DNA of 64,000 bases. It comes from Paracyclopina nana (lineage: Eukaryota > Arthropoda > Copepoda > Cyclopoida > Cyclopettidae). The DNA lies in contig JAGUCH010000002.1 of assembly GCA_019096065.1 (NCBI GenBank), positions 7,948,501 to 8,012,500 on the forward strand. Direction: 5' to 3'. The stretch's first letter is position 1, and every line of letters starts with the position of its first letter. The notes beneath the pieces are model-generated. The model worked only from the letters and a program-made list of their open reading frames with translations, was not told the DNA's origin and searched no databases. Of the stretch, positions 43,201 through 56,600 are shown piece after piece. A program made the translations under genes and the position numbers.

Positions 43201-46200
43201 TTAATGATTATTATGAACTCCATCATTTTGGAGTTAAGGCCGGATCAACTACTGACCAGGCTTAGCTCAACATTAGTGGGGTCATTTTAAAAATGCGTCT
43301 TACATTTGTTGGTTGACTAAAAGAACTTATTTTAGCCAGAGCTGCCGTAATATGTTGCACTTTTTGAAGAAAAAGGAAATGTTCCTCCTCTGCATACGAC
43401 CTTTGAGTGCCACTTTTACGAGCACTCTTGCCAATTCCATTTGTAAAATCGATCCATTTAACAAAGTGGTGGTGGGCTGGCTACAGATATAGCTGTGCCC
43501 ATTATTGACTACAGTAAATAATGTCTGCTTAATGACTCTGTCCGTATCGTCTTTCTTTTCGAGTAGTAGTTCTTCGGTTACATATTTTCGTTATTGCTTT
43601 GCCACACTCTGGCCATTTATTTTCTTTCGGCAACAACTCATGAGAAGAGGGAAATGCTCAATAAAACGTGTAATGAGTAGAAGTGCATGGGGGAAAATAT
43701 TGGTTCTGGATTTTATGGCGATTCTTGCATGTTCATTCAGATGTAAGCGTTGATTTACAATGGCATATGCAGTAAGTAGTTCGTAAAGATCATTTCCTGA
43801 TCTACCAATTGTGGTTACGATGATTACTTTCTTATGGTCATTATCACTCTTTAGAAACTGAATTGCAGGAAGAGTCGAGTTATAAAAAATGGCCCAGGTA
43901 ATAGGTCTTTTTGTCTAGCTGTGATGAAACCAGCTAATTCTGTGCACCAGTACATTATCTCTTTGGAGCAACAAAGCCCTTTTGTGTCGTGGCCCCTCTA
44001 CTGTGTTTTGCCATTAGAACATGTTTGCTAAACTCTTCCCATAATATTGTCTAGTACATGAAAGCGTATTTGCAAAAGTCTCATTATATAGGCTAAAGTG
44101 GCTTTATCCTCTTCCGAAATCCAACTTAGCTTAGAGACTTTTGCGTGAGAAAAGTCCATCTGTATTTGTCTAAGATGCAATACTACTTTCCAAACGGCAG
44201 CTGAAGACACTTTGGGTCCTTCTCATCTGATGATGATGGCTTTTCTGTTGGAGGGCTGCTATACAAAAAAAGTAAAGGATTAGAGCTCGGCTTAAAGGAA
44301 AATTGAGCTATATGTGCGCAAAAAACCTCTGAGAAAGACTTCTCAAAAGGCCAGTCCTTGAAAAGGTCTTTCAAATTGAGTTCGGGCTTTATTTTTTCTC
44401 CTTTTTTTAAAGAAAAGGTTGAAAATGTAGCCTAGTCGATCAGATGATCCAGTCATAGAAGATGGTAGTTAGATTTCCCTTCGGGTCCTTGCAGGAAACC
44501 CTTAATGGAGCTTTCTAAAGGGAGGGTTGGCATGGAAATTGTGTTACCTTGTTAGCTAAGAGACTGGAACCCACGCCCGCCCCCCAGAAGACTTGGATGA
44601 TCATAATGATTTTTGGGGACAGAAAAAGTCGAGGATAGATGGTAAAATATATCTCCCATTTCCTCCTCTCTTCCCTAGCTTTCTTTGTCTACGCGCTCCA
44701 TTTTGTGCAGCTGAAAAGTTGGGGTGCAAATTGAAACAAAATCAATGATCAGATCACGCGATTTTGGTCAAAAGCTAGCCCTATTTTCACTTTGCGTGTG
44801 TTTTACTTATATTGGCAAAATAGCCACGTACCACCGTTGTAGCTAAAATCGATTGTGTACAAACACACAGAGAAAGGGAGGACGAATAGGAGAAATTGGT
44901 ACAACAACAACATGCGACACTTCCATCATATTGCCATGTGGACATGAGGAATTGCCATTGTTGCCAAGCCTGGCTAATAGCATCATTTAGAGATTAACTT
45001 TTGAGTAGTGCTGTTTGAAAACTCGATATTAGAGTCAACGTTTTGTGGAAAGCTGAAGGACAAAGAAAAAACAATTGCTTGTTTTTCATCATCGTGCGAT
45101 GTACGCGGTCGGAAAGCCAGCCAAAAATGCCACTGAACATGCTATGCAAATTACTAGGAATATCGTACTTCTCTGGTTTGCTTACTTACACCAAGTCAAT
45201 TTTATGCTTGGCAGATGTCCAAGAAATGCAATGATGCACTAATTATTGGAAAAGTCACGCATCGCCGTCTATCAGCCTGCAATGTGGTAGTCTAGTCCTG
45301 CGATGGTATTAGGTTGATTTGTTTATTCTGGCTCTTTTTAATGCATGTGAGCTCCAATTTGTCACATGTGTCCAGGGGAGATGTCATCATGCAAGAAGCA
45401 GATTAGATGCAGAGGAATCTAATTGAAGGTAATCTGTAAACAGAATGTAATTGTTTGCCAGCTGCTCAGAAAAGAAAATACGAATTTGCTCCCAAGGGAG
45501 GATAAATTGGAAAGCATTCAACCTGTCTGAGGTGCATAATGAAGAAACATGGCCGAAGGGAATTTTCTCGGGAGGGTGAGAGCTCAGGAAATTCCTTGTT
45601 AACTTTTTCACCCCGGCAGCTCCTTTTTTTACCAGTTTTTCTTTTTTCGCAACAAAGAAGACTGCTGAATGATGTCAGTAATTGAAAGGGACTTTGTAAA
45701 AAATGGCTGCCAACAAACCACAAAGTTAGTAGTTTGCCAAGCAAAAGTTGAACCCGAAAAGATCCTTTCATCTGCCAAATTAGGAGCCTTTTTCAACCAG
45801 GAAAAAAACTCATCCCACTTCAAACTCCAAAGTCCTTCCTGCCAACCTGCTGTTGGCTGGTGGAATTAATGCGCCTTTAATTGGCAAAATCTGTCATCCC
45901 CTATTGCCTTTTGCTCAGTATTGATATCTGAGCACAATAAAGACATTTCCAGCTGAACTGACACGCCCACGTGATCGGGCCCTAATGAACAGCAACAACA
46001 TTTCTTCTTTTTTCGAGGCTTGCTAGCTTTTGCAGGAGAAAAATTGGAGCCCTTTGAGAAAAGTTTGGTTGTGACCCCCCTTGAGAGCTGCTTGGAGAAA
46101 CTGCTTTGAGAGTGGGACCTGACAGCATTCTACAACTCCTAGCAGCAGTGGCATATTGCAATTCTTGTGACAGTTGTCGAGGCCAATATTATTGCCTTCA

Positions 46201-47119
46201 CCTTGCAATCAACTCCTCAGAATTCCTTCCAGCTGCAAGATTGGAAACTTTTACCTCTGCCATTTCCCCCTAAAGTATAACCACCAAATAAAAGACAGGG
46301 ATTTGTAGAGAAACAACTTTATTTTAGTACTCGCAATATTGTTGCACACGCAGACTCCCACAACAGCAAAACGTGACTGGGTGAAAACATCCTACATGAA
46401 CACCATTTTTACACACAACGACCATATGAACTGATCCTGTCGGCAGCGACCAAAAACTAATACTTTGGTTGTTGGAGCATAGTTTTTTGCTGGCAAACCA
46501 AAGTAATAATGAAAGCCAACATTCGAGCTCACAAGTGTTGTTACTTGGCTAAATTGTGGATTTGAGGGCGGGAAATTACACTTCTCCCCTGATTTTTCCA
46601 TGCTCAAGTCGTATCAATCAAACTTTCCGCCTGGTGCCTTGGAGACTGGGTCAAAATAGTAAGTGCGCGAGTGTAGTTAATGCAACACCGTCGGTGAAGT
46701 ATCTTTTTCCCTTGGGAGCCCAATTTAGCAGAGTTGTTGCTATTGAGTGTCACCGTGATAAGGCCGAATTTTGCCATTTTCAGCCTTCTTTCAGTCTTGA
46801 CAAAGGTCAATGAATGTACTGTTCAGTTGCGAATCCGCAAATTAATTACAGTTATGTTACCTTATGGGTGGAACCGTTATTAATGGTTCTTTAAAGTAAC
46901 ATGATAGTAACATTATAATACCTTTTTCTCTTAAGCGTTAAATTGCCATAATAAAGAGTACTGTAATGGAAGTTATCTTGTCTTAAAACAGATTTTTTCT
47001 TTAAATTACCATTGCCAATAGTTATGTAATGTTAAGTACACTTATCATTAAGCACCCTTTCATTTTTTAGCATTTTATTGCTTTTAGAATTATAAAGTTA
47101 GATTTGTAGCTTCTGGGAT

Positions 47120-47196
47120 CGCAGTTTTGATTTTTCGTAGTTTTACTTTTCGTAATTTTACGGGTCGTAGTTTTGATTGCCGCATTTTTGCGGATT
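47120..47196. repeat. 15-bp minisatellite, about five units
   Basis: Five consecutive units of 15-16 bases with consensus CGTAGTTTTRMTTTT start at 47120, 47136, 47151, 47166 and 47181. Each starts CGTA or CGCA, and a partial CGTAG follows. Units differ at a few positions, so it is not very young. Confidence 0.75.
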
Positions 47197-47249
47197 CGTA
47201 GCTGGACAGATATACCAGGTCAAGGGTACAAAATCACCAAGAAGTCGAG

Positions 47250-47352
47250 AGCCCGGTTCCAAAACTGAAGATCAGTATATTCTGAACTAGCTCGCGCTCT
47301 CAGCAGGTTTACCGTACTATACTATGCTGATATTCCTTGTTGGAACCGGGCT
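47250..47352. repeat. 103-bp inverted-repeat (possible MITE)
   Basis: AGCCCGGTTCCAA at 47250-47262 and its exact complement TTGGAACCGGGCT at 47340-47352 form perfect 13-bp arms. The interior also partly pairs (ATCAGTATAT against a GCTGATAT stretch), so the whole unit can fold. The flanking bases give at most a 3-bp GAG duplication, so transposition is not proven. Confidence 0.55.
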
Positions 47353-50300
47353 GAGGTTTGACTGGTTTTGCTGACTGGATGATGCACCCATTGTGCGAGG
47401 GAAGCTGGCAAAGGAAGCAATCTGGCGATGGGTATACGAGAGTCTGGAGAAATAGCAGGTTCAGCTCCATTTTTGACGATGGCGGTCAAAAAGCTTTCTC
47501 TTCATGTATTATTACTAGGTATATATGAGGGGTCCCTACAGTGCGAAGGGTCTAAAGGTCCTCTCCAGCTTGCTGTCAAATCTAGCGTATCCTCCAATCT
47601 GTCAAAAACTTCATGTAGTAAGAAACAGAAAATTGAATGCACATGTCAAATCGAATTAGGAAAAATGGAGAGTAGTAAAGAATGAGAGTGAGTTCACTGT
47701 ACACTAGGGTGACCCCACCATGTGGCATCATCTTGTAAAAACTCAATCTCATACAGAACTCCTGTTATTGTCCAATTCAAGCTGAGGGTCAGCCAGAAGT
47801 GGGGGATATTATTACATTTTGGCCACCTAGCTTGCTTGTATATTGCTGAAGATTTTCCACGGAATTTCTGGTCTTCTGCAAGTAAAGTTGCTTTCTTTTT
47901 CTGTTTTTGCCTCCATGATAGCCTTTGCAGCTTTGTTTGAAAAACGAAACGAAAGCCCTTGAGCTGAACAAAAACTCACTTTTGCATTAAGTGCAAGCTA
48001 AATACTAGATCTCCTGTTTGCAGCAACCGTAGAAGCACATCCAGAACTTTTTGCCCGTTTCCCTCTCTGCTGGATTAATTATTCAGTTGTCTAACGAAAG
48101 GGAATTTATGTGGCCTTTAAATGAATGTGCGCGTATAGCGGGTGTTCTATGCATGCGTGCTTTTGTAACGATTTAGCTTGGATGCAACCATTTTCGGCGA
48201 GATAGAGAAGGCCTCAAATTTGAGAAAGCTGTCCTTCTTAATTATGCTGTTATGCACCGAAGAAGAAGATGAGCCTCTCCCCTGAGATCTAATAAAGCCA
48301 ACTTTTTTAGCCAAATTCCACAGAGAAAGCCAACTTTGTTATGCTAGGAATTTCAGCTCAGAAAACAACAAGGCAACCTTTCGCCAAAATTGATATCAGC
48401 ATGATTTTTTGCCACTTCACTCCTTCTTGCTTTCTCCAGGCTCGGGATGACGGATAACTTGAATAACATTTTGAATTGAACAGCTAGCTGTATAGGAGCA
48501 AAATTATATGCAAATTGGGGCTGTAGGCGAAACTTTTCTAATAAAGAACACAGTGAGAGTTTCCTGCAGTCAATTTAGCTGATGAACATGGACCCCTAGA
48601 TGTTTTTTACAATTCTTTAACCCTTCTAGGTCGACTTGAAATCGACGACAACTTTTGCATGATTTATGCGCACCATGCAGCCAAATGGAAGAATAGGGCA
48701 AAAAACGACGACGGAGAACATGGAATTCGATATTCCAGCTCTCCCTCCTTTCCTTCTTTTCGGTCCCCCCAAATTATCTACTGTTTAGAGGCAAATAGAG
48801 AAAAAGATCCCCCCTTCATAATGCGTTTTCTTCTAGTCCTTTGGGCCACATTTATGAGAAACTACTGTTGGAGTGTGTTGTTGGTCCTACATTCACAACT
48901 GAAGTCGTGTGTAGAGGAGAAAGTTAAAAAATAAAAAAGTTTCAATTCCTTCATGACAAAGGGCTCTTATTTCAGAAAAGCTGGTAGACGTCTATTAACT
49001 ATATGGAAGGGAGCGCGAAAGTGAGAAAAGTGAGCAATAAATCTAGCCCCAGAAATCCTTACTGACACCTCTCTTTTGACGACATCTCCCATAGTAATGT
49101 GATTTATAATAAGAAAATTGTGAAGTGAAGGAGTTGAAAGCACCCGAACTTTGCCTCTCTACAAATTCGTGATTGTTGCTTATAGCAAAACAAAACAATT
49201 TCAGATAAGCATCTTGTTCTATTTGAAAATTATTCCCACATGGCCTATTTATCTTTCAAAGACCATTACTATTTAGTATATGTACGTTTGAACCTCTAGG
49301 ATTTATGGCCCCACTATACTACTGCTGATGCACTGGGTAAAAAGACGCAAAAATGTATGGAAGCATCTCGTTAATGATGCTCATCCACATCACACATATG
49401 CCATTCTATACCCTATTTTCGGTTCAATATCTGCATTTTCGGCGCTAATGAACCACACAAACCCGCGCCGCGCGCGTAGAGCATCTGTTCGCTTTGTCAC
49501 ATTCTGAACCAGATAATGATCATACTGAGCAAACCCTTTCACGCTGGCTTCATCAAGGATCTGTTTTCCTCGTTTCGGGTTCATCTATAAGTCACGGAAA
49601 GCAATGATCTGCAACTGCAACAAATGCGCACTGCATGAAGTTGGGACAGTTAAGCGGTTCCTGAATTTCATTTTCCTAACCAGTCAGATGTGCGGCCCGA
49701 ATTATTTCCCTGCCTAGCAGCTTCTCAATTTTAGCCTCAATTTTTATCCCTTAGTGCAAGTATATGACTGGTAGCGCAACCCCTAATGGATTAGGTCCAT
49801 TTGCGTAATAAAGTAGAATTTGATTGCGTGACCACTTTTGCTTTTCAATTTTATTTTCTTGTTTGGTAATCCGACAACATGGTGTCTGATCACGTCTCTG
49901 GTACCCAAGGTATTGATGATTAATTTGGCTTTTTTTGCTCGTTTTTGCTGCGGCCGAACTAAAATTAATAGTCGTAGAGGCGCGCTCGCGTGGAGCATTA
50001 TACATATTCAATGGGCTTATATGATGACTTTTTGTTAGACTATTTAGCAACCATCTACAGCTACTTCAAGGCTGGCACAAAAAAGGAAATTCCATTAAAA
50101 GCTCAGCAACATGTTTGAGCTCATGCTGGCATCTTCCCCGCTTTGAAGTCCACCATTAAAAGCATCATCATCTTATTGTTTATTGCTGCTACCTTTTGAT
50201 GCTGGATTGTTGTGGCGGTCAAGCATGTTGTTGGCCTTTTTGTGGTTTCCAACACAATAATTGCGCCTTTTATGGCTTTTACGAGCAGCAATGTGATTGA

Positions 50301-53300
50301 TTTGTGGGAGGCTCCAATTGTTCTGGGCCTCCTCTGAAAAATAATTGGGAAATTGATTGATAGACTGCTTACAAATCTTGACGTTTTAGCCAATTAGTGC
50401 TGATTTTTATTCATAACACCAGATAGTTTTGCCACTAAACTTTCAGGTCACGATCTAAATATTTTAAGGCGTGACCTCCATTTCAATCTCTCTGCTGACC
50501 AATAGACTAATCGGAGCACAAAAAGGTGATAACAGAGGGAAATTTAAACGCCATAAGGTATCGCGTTGTACCAAAATTAGTGCTCTCTCTGTCGAATGGG
50601 GAATCGATTTTTCAAATACCGTTTTAAATTGCCTCAGCGGTAGGCTTTTTTTAAGTGGGTGTGTCGAGGGCTTTTAATCTAACAGCAGTTGTGAGTAAGC
50701 TAGTTTTTCATGGCTTCACAATGCAACCATTCTCACGGAACCTCAAAACCAAACTTGAACGAAACCTCGATCGGTTTGGCGTTCACCCTGTTAGCTCCAG
50801 ATGTGCGTTGCCATTAAATGGAGGCTTTTTGCCGTCAGACGAAACCTTCAAAGCAACAATAGGCAGGCAACAAGATATTCTGTACTGATAATCGGAATAA
50901 TGAGCGGTTATAGCAGCCTTTTTTCTTTGGTAAGTGGCCGCTGCTTTGGCCATCCATCAGGTGAAGGGCAGCAATTAAGCTCTTTTTCAATAAAAGTCAG
51001 CAGATTTTCGGGAGGAATGCAAACAATGATGAATCTAGCTGGCCTCGAATGCGCCCTTGAGGGTAGGAAAATATTGAAAGAGATCGAGCATCAGGCTTGA
51101 CCCGTTCGTTCATCATCAAATAATTTGCAAGTGAAAGAAGCTCAACTATTCAGGTCAACACCAAGAGCGCCGCAGGTGAAAAATTTAGTATGTGCCATGA
51201 AATGAGTGAGTCCTGGCAAGAACACCAAGAAAATTAGCATATTCTGCGAATCTAAATTGAAATGTGTGCGCTCTCGTCCTTTCATTTCTGTTGCAGAAAT
51301 AACGAACTCATTTGAAGATGGAACATAAAGATAGTAATGACGACAGTGCCAAAATAATCCTTCTCGGAACATTTTCGGCATCATTGGAAAAAATGAGCAG
51401 AAGTCATGCTTAACAGGAAGAGTAGAAGTAGGACAAATTCTCCCCATAAATTATGAGAGATTTTTTCCATTCCCTTCTCTCTTCTCAGCGGAAAAACATG
51501 CATTCCAGATCAGCCTTCTTTGTAAATTGCTTGCAAAAGGAGGAGGAATTACTTGAGCCTCGTCCAGCAGTCGAAGAAATGGAAAGTCTCCCTGCGTGCC
51601 AAGTTGGGTGGATTTTCACACTATAACTTTGGAAAGTTGCTTAGCGCATCAAATGTGAGATTAGTGCAACTCCCACTAAGACAATTTCCTTTAGTAGCAT
51701 GCTGTCAAAGGAGTTGAGTAGCCTTTCAATTCCACTTTCTAAGTAAGTCGGGCGTTTTCTTAAAACTCAAATCCAATGTGACTTGCTATCGTAAACTGCC
51801 ACCCCCAAACTACGTCGGCGGAAGTGAGGTCTAGAAATTCAATTTTGAAATTTTCTGTCAGTCAACGAGAAAGAATTGCCAGGCATTTAAAGGCGGCGGA
51901 AGCGTGGTTCAAATTCCACCATTGTTGTTGTTTAAACTCTTAACAACGTAGCACCCACGCAAAATTCGATTTTTACAAAATTAGCTCATACATCAGCTAC
52001 AATTTCCACGGCCCGTCAATTTGGACATTCTAACAGGGAAGTGCACACTAACTTTAATATTCCCTCTGGTCAGCATGTTTTGGGGGCGAAAAAATGCGCA
52101 CATGGTGCATACCAACGAGTCAAGTGAAACAAAAACTTTGACCTCAGGCCCGTAGGTGAAAAAATTCCTCCGTTCAAAAAAATTATCCTTCGGGCGCTAC
52201 TAATGGCTAGTTTTAAAGGGACCCGCTTGAAAAGATATTGGGACGTTTACGATAGCATCCATCAGCTTACGTAGACGGAACGAACGTGCATCACGTTTTA
52301 CGGAAAAGTGGCGTTTTCCTCTCTCTCTAGCATTTCCAATTGGCCGTGCAAATCGTGCAGATTTGTAGAAGCTTGAAAACCAATACTGTTAGCGGAAAAA
52401 CGTGTAAAATTAGTAGATGCATCCGGGCATGATTTTCAAGACTCCCCTACCCAGTCTGTTGGAGGAAATGAGCTCCTAACATTTAAAACCGCACTCCAGG
52501 CTGAAAAGTGTTAAAAAATGAAGCAGATAGATAAGGCATTATGGGCGCAAGTGTGACACGGGAGCTGCTCTAAAAGCTTGCATGATCGAATACCTGTAAG
52601 GCCGCAATGATAAAGCGAAGGCGGCTGGTGCGCGCGCTGCTCGTTTGACCTTTTCACACGCATGTTTAATGGGGTACAAAGCGATGCCGACTGACTTCTT
52701 CCTGAGGGCTATTTATTCCCAGAAGATTTGCAAGCTCGGATAACGCGTGTTTGTCGTGCGAAAGCAAATTAAAATTCCAATTGAATCGCCTCAAGACTTG
52801 TTTACCCGCAAAGGCAGCATCGCGATATTTTCTTTGCAGCTCCTCTATAATATCAACCGCAAATATTTGAGCGAGCGGCGAGGACGCACCACCATTAAGT
52901 GGCTAAATGGCCAAGTGGTAATTTCATTGAAACCCAATAGCACATTTCGTCATGTGTACTTAGCCTACCGTTTTCGTTAGAAGCATATTTTCCTGTGGAT
53001 TTTGCCTTTAGAAAAACACAGCTTGCGAAGTAGTTCATGAAACACGGATTTAGCAATTCGAGTGTTTATGGAAGTGCTCTTGAACAAAGGCTTTCAAAAT
53101 GAGAGGAGCAAAAATAGACCACACGCGCAAGAGGGTTTTGATTCAATTTTCAGGAATTCCATTCATGAACCTCTCACCCATTGTATGAATTCGCCCCAAA
53201 AATGCCAATTTTAGCCAATATCATTCCAGACCACACGCACGGGAGATACTTCAGTATTTTTTCGCCGCGCGAGATTTCGTCCCCAAAAATTATGCAGGCA

Positions 53301-53577
53301 TGCACTGGCTATCATGGGAAAGGGTGTATGGTGTTGTGCAGGTGAGGAAGAATGCTGACTTTGAGGACAAGCTTGTTGTTGACCAAAATGATGATTTGGT
53401 CTGCTGGGGGGTGAAGAATGCCGACTTTCTGACATCTCGCGGACCCCTGATGCGATGGCCGGGTTCCTTACCCGTTTTGTTGTTGCTGCTGCTGCTCAGG
53501 TAAACTGATCAGCTGGAGACCCTCAACTTGAGCGCTCTCCGCAACCGCTAGCCACCATCGAACCTCGGAGTATTTGT

Positions 53578-53612
53578 TCAGTTTCATGAAAGCGCTGCAA
53601 GTGGACGGACGT
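53578..53612 (+). promoter_or_regulatory. Inr/DPE core promoter of Toll gene B
   Basis: TCAGTT at 53578-53583 is a perfect initiator with A+1 at 53580. GGACGT at 53607-53612 is a perfect DPE (RGWYVT) at exactly +28 to +33. No TATA box lies at -30. This exact spacing is the hallmark of DPE promoters, frequent in developmental arthropod genes. It gives a 105-nt leader before the ATG at 53685. Confidence 0.8.
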
Positions 53613-53657
53613 TGCTCAACTCTGCTGCGCGCGCGCAACACTAGAATGACAACATAG
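53586..53657 (+). promoter_or_regulatory. 23-codon uORF in the Toll B leader
   Basis: An ATG six bases after the proposed start site opens a 23-codon frame ending TAG at 53655-53657, 27 nt before the Toll B ATG. An ATG so close to the cap may be partly skipped. The DPE lies inside this uORF, so its bases are doubly constrained. Confidence 0.45.
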
Positions 53658-53684
53658 CACGAAAATCACCAAAATACCTCCAAC

Positions 53685-56600
53685 ATGGCTTTATCGTTCA
53701 CTCTGCTCGTCTTCACCGCCATCGCATCGACCTCAGCCCTTATGGACATTGCCCAAAACGTGTGCCAGTTCGGAGATAACGAGCTCAAGTGCTTCATGCG
53801 TACCCTGGAGGCCGACATCGAGGCCGACGCCCTCGCCGAGTTGGCCTCCTTGTCGGTGGTTTGCTCAGACGCCTTCTTCTACGAATCCACCCTGAGGGCC
53901 CGACACTTTGGGGAGCTCCCAGACCTGGAGAGCCTCAGCTTGGACTACTGCAAAATGAGGCATATGCCGGGCCAAGCCTTCGCCGGCCTCTACGGCCTCA
54001 AGACGCTGAGCGTCAACAGCCACAATTCCGAATGGTCGTCCCTCCTTATGGACATGGACAAGGACGCATTCGCTGGCCTCGATAACCTGCTCAGCCTCAA
54101 TCTGGCCTTCAACAACATGTGGTCCCTGCCCATCAACACCCTGTGCGCGATGCCGCGGCTCCAGAGCCTCAATCTTTCGACGAATCACTTGCTGGACATC
54201 ACCGACCTGGGCCTGGGCCTGCCTTCGAGTGAGAGCAACTGCAAATTCAGCCTCGAGGAGGTCGACCTCTCGAAGAACTTTATCGCCAGCCTGAGGTCCA
54301 ACGACCTCAGCCAAATTTCGTCCACCGTGAAACGGCTGAACTTGCGCGCCAACCGGCTCACATACGTCTCCGACGAGGCTCTTTATGACCTACCGTCGTT
54401 GCAAATGCTTAACCTGGCAGACAATCAGTTGGCAGCTTTGCCCCCCGCAGTCTTCAACAAGAGCCTCCAATTGGCTGAGCTTCATTTGCAAAACAACTCG
54501 TTGACGCTGGTGACTCCCGAGCTGTTTGGTGGCCTTACCAACCTTGTCCACTTGAACTTATCTTACAATGCCATCTCGAGCCACCTACTGTCTTCGGACA
54601 CCTTCGGTGGCCTGGTGAGCCTCAAAGTTCTCGACTTGTCCTTTAATAGAATCTCCAAGATCAGCCCCGACCTCTTTGCCCGCCTGCAGTTCCTCGAGCT
54701 CCTCAAGCTCGACCACAACATGGTCGTCACCATAGACGGCCTCCACGGGGTGACCAGATTGCGCAGCCTCTCGCTCGCCAACAATAAGCTCAGGGACGTC
54801 AATAACTTGGACAATCTGAGGAATTTGACATCTCTTGACCTGCAAGGCAATGAGCTGTCAAGTGTGTCGTCTTTTATGTCAGCGTTGATTTCTTTGGAAG
54901 ACGTCTTCCTCAGCCGCAACCTTTTGACATCCGTTCCGCACTTTGCTAACAAATTGAAGACATTGGACCTTGGTGAAAATCGCATCGAGAGCATCGAGGA
55001 TGGCGCATTTAGCAGCCTCGCTGACAGCCTCTATGCACTGAGATTGGCCGGAAATGCAATTTCCGCCCTGAGCAATCAGACCTTTGGCAACATGACCGGC
55101 CTTCACGTTTTGAATTTGGCCAACAACAGGCTGGCTGCCCTGCCTCAGGCCACCTTCAAGGGCCTCAGCCAGCTCCGAGGCCTCAGGTTGGACAACAACG
55201 GCCTCGCTGACCTCAACGGCATTGTCGCGTCCCTGGGCAAGCTGCAGTGGCTGAACGTGTCCAACAATGCGCTGGAATGGTTCGACTACGCTTTCATCCC
55301 CAACTCGCTCGAGTGGCTGGACATCAGCCGCAACGAAGTCGGAGAGCTCGGCAACTTTTATCACTTGCAAAATTTCAATTTGCACACATTAGAGGCCGGC
55401 CATAATCGGATCAGCATTTTGGACGAGTCCTCATTTCCGGCCCAGCGCCTGCAGTTTGTGCAACTTCAGCACAACTCCATCACCAAAGTGGAGCCTCACA
55501 CGTTTGCACAGTTGGCTTATCTCGATAGTGTGGACCTACGCTTCAACCAGATCCGATCCTTGTCCAAAGAGAGTCTGCGAAAGTCTATCCAAGGTAATAA
55601 ATCAACAACACGGCTGGCTATAAGTACACCAAAATGTAGTAGAATAACCTATTCTCACAATAGAAGCTCCGCGTTGGGACGCGCTCGTTTGCTACATAAG
55701 AAAGAGATTTAGATCTGAGCAGCTCCAACTTTGGTCAGGGTCATCCCTCAAACCTACGTTATATGCTACATTTATCTGATTTTCTGTTGGGGAAATGTGT
55801 ACTACGCTATGTTGTATTGTGCACGCATTCTTTTCAATTACGGCTCCATTTTTCGCTAATTAATTTGAGTTAGGAGAGCAGCGATAGCTCCGCGCGCGCG
55901 CGCGTCCGTTCTGCTGTACCGACGCCAAACTTTTTTACGCGCTTTTATTGGCAGCAAATAAAAGGGCAACATGGCTCTCTGCTGCTGTTGACAGATGAGC
56001 CTCTCTGGAGGAAGTTTTATTGCTTGCCATTCCACAATCTTGTTTCATCATCTAAATTAATAATTTTTTCTCTCTGTGTAGTGGCCAAAGCTACTCCTCC
56101 GTCGAGACGGCCTCAAGTGCTCCTCCACGCCAACCCTTTGGTCTGCGATTGTCATCTGGAATGGCTGCCATCAATCAACAGCAAACTTGATGACGAAGAC
56201 GATGATGATCACGTCCGAGTAGCAGATCTAGCCGAGCTGGAATGCCAATTGAACCAAGATTTCGTTCTGGTCTCTCAAGTGCCCGAGGGAGGGTTTCTCT
56301 GCTCGTACACCACTCATTGCTTCGATTTGTGCAGATGCTGCGAGTTTTATGCATGCGATTGCCGAATGCAATGCCCGAGTGGATGCACATGTCAACACGA
56401 CGTCACATGGTCTAGGAATATTATCACTTGCTCCAACGACAATCAAACTGATATGCCTCTCCTCATACCCATGGATGCCACCAAAGTTGCACTCGACGGC
56501 AACAACTTTGGGCACATTGGACAGCAGCATTTTCTCGGCCGACAGCGGATTCAAGAGTTGCATTTGAATAATTCTGGGATTAGGACGATAGGAGCCCAGG

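Larger units (their letters stand above)
37389..53577. other. intergenic DNA between retrotransposon and Toll gene B
   Basis: About 16 kb with no recognisable gene. The longest frame (37551-38093, 180 codons) has no ATG start and no domain. The region holds a TGC microsatellite, a 15-bp minisatellite and a 103-bp inverted-repeat element, listed separately. An AT-rich patch with recurring GTTAC/GTAAC strings at about 46840-47060 may be a decayed miniature element. It may also contain regulatory DNA of the Toll genes that cannot be identified from one sequence. Confidence 0.6.

Noticed and set aside
47428-47685. 85-codon ATG frame beside the repeat cluster
   Set aside because: No recognisable domain, no splice or promoter context, and short enough to be chance.
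51904-51920. GGTTCAAATTCC, resembling a tRNA B box
   Set aside because: No A box or cloverleaf could be made from the bases upstream.
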